Assembly: GCA_030590405.1 (NCBI GenBank)
Contig: JAUUYO010000071.1
Coordinates: 1 to 13,562 of the forward strand
Reading direction: 5' to 3'
Source of the DNA: Kangiellaceae bacterium
Lineage (GTDB): Bacteria > Pseudomonadota > Gammaproteobacteria > Enterobacterales > Kangiellaceae
Length of the DNA: 13,562 nt
Below, in pieces: positions 13,387 to 13,562 of the stretch; positions within the stretch are counted from its first letter, which is position 1, and every line of letters begins with the position of its first letter. Position numbers and translations under genes: made by a program. Under the pieces are notes generated by a model. That model ran no database searches and was not told the DNA's origin. It saw nothing but the letters and a program-made list of their open reading frames with translations.

Positions 13387-13562
13387 TTTTTTCTGAACCA
13401 GTTCACTCCATCCTCTAGGGTAACGGTGTCCGTACATATTCATAGATAGTACGTCAATATTGGCTTCAGTTGTCTCTCATAGAGTTGTGGAGAGGCTTTC
13501 TTCATAAAACAGTTTTTTAAGAAGCGCCAGACTTGGAGTGGTATTTTTGATAACTGTGTCCA
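13387..13562. other. Unassigned window end with a diverged 13-bp direct repeat
   Basis: GGTAACGGTGTCC (13419-13431) and GATAACTGTGTCC (13549-13561) match at 11 of 13 bases, 130 bases apart in the same orientation. A small dyad TGAAC-CA-GTTCA lies at 13394-13405, and CGTAC/GTACG at about 13431-13453. A minus-strand frame is open from the window edge to a TGA at about 13443 (39 codons) but has no recognisable motif. It could be the edge of a mobile element or the tail of a gene outside the window. Confidence 0.3.

Noticed and set aside
13443..13562. 39-codon minus-strand open frame at the window edge as a gene tail
   Set aside because: It has no motif or family resemblance, another frame is open for a similar length, and the length is within chance expectation.

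Overview
The window is a stretch of gammaproteobacterial housekeeping chromosome. The evidence is the conserved gene run gyrA, serC, cmk, rpsA, ihfB, lapA, lapB, pyrF, followed by a ComEA-like gene, all on the minus strand. The divergent plus-strand pair mtaD-ubiG lies on the other side of gyrA. Base composition looks moderately A+T-rich. LapA/LapB, UbiG and integration host factor point to an aerobic, LPS-bearing gammaproteobacterium, perhaps near the Oceanospirillales or Kangiella-like groups. The genus cannot be fixed from sequence reading alone.

Layout by position. 45-347: small secreted helix-hairpin-helix protein (ComEA family). 348-504: spacer with four dyads and five GATC sites. 505-2792: lapA-lapB-pyrF cluster, transcribed right to left. 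2992-3021: intrinsic terminator after ihfB (3042-3335). 3410-3451: terminator-like hairpin after rpsA (3494-5167). 5168-5408: structured rpsA leader. 5409-6143: cmk, preceded at 6140-6194 by an unusual 17-bp tandem repeat that forms three stop/start-overlapping six-codon minicistrons. 6339-7445: serC, starting from TTG directly after the gyrA stop. 7447-10185: gyrA. 10186-10615: divergent promoter region. 10616-12774: mtaD and ubiG. 12836-13338: a YefM-YoeB type II toxin-antitoxin pair on the minus strand with a well-defined promoter and operator-like GTAC sites. 13387-13562: unassigned sequence with a diverged 13-bp direct repeat.

The genes cover DNA supercoiling and DNA bending (gyrA, ihfB), translation initiation (rpsA), nucleotide synthesis (cmk, pyrF), serine and vitamin B6 synthesis (serC), control of LPS assembly (lapA, lapB), nucleoside salvage (mtaD) and ubiquinone synthesis (ubiG). 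The aromatic amino acid genes often found between serC and cmk in related bacteria (pheA, hisC/tyrA, aroA) are absent here.

Nothing here is a clearly new multigene system. The most unusual signals are in translation control: the minicistron array feeding the cmk start, the Shine-Dalgarno-poor structured rpsA leader with a GGA loop, several TTG starts, and a strong ribosome-binding site upstream of gyrA that fits a decoy ATG better than the real one.
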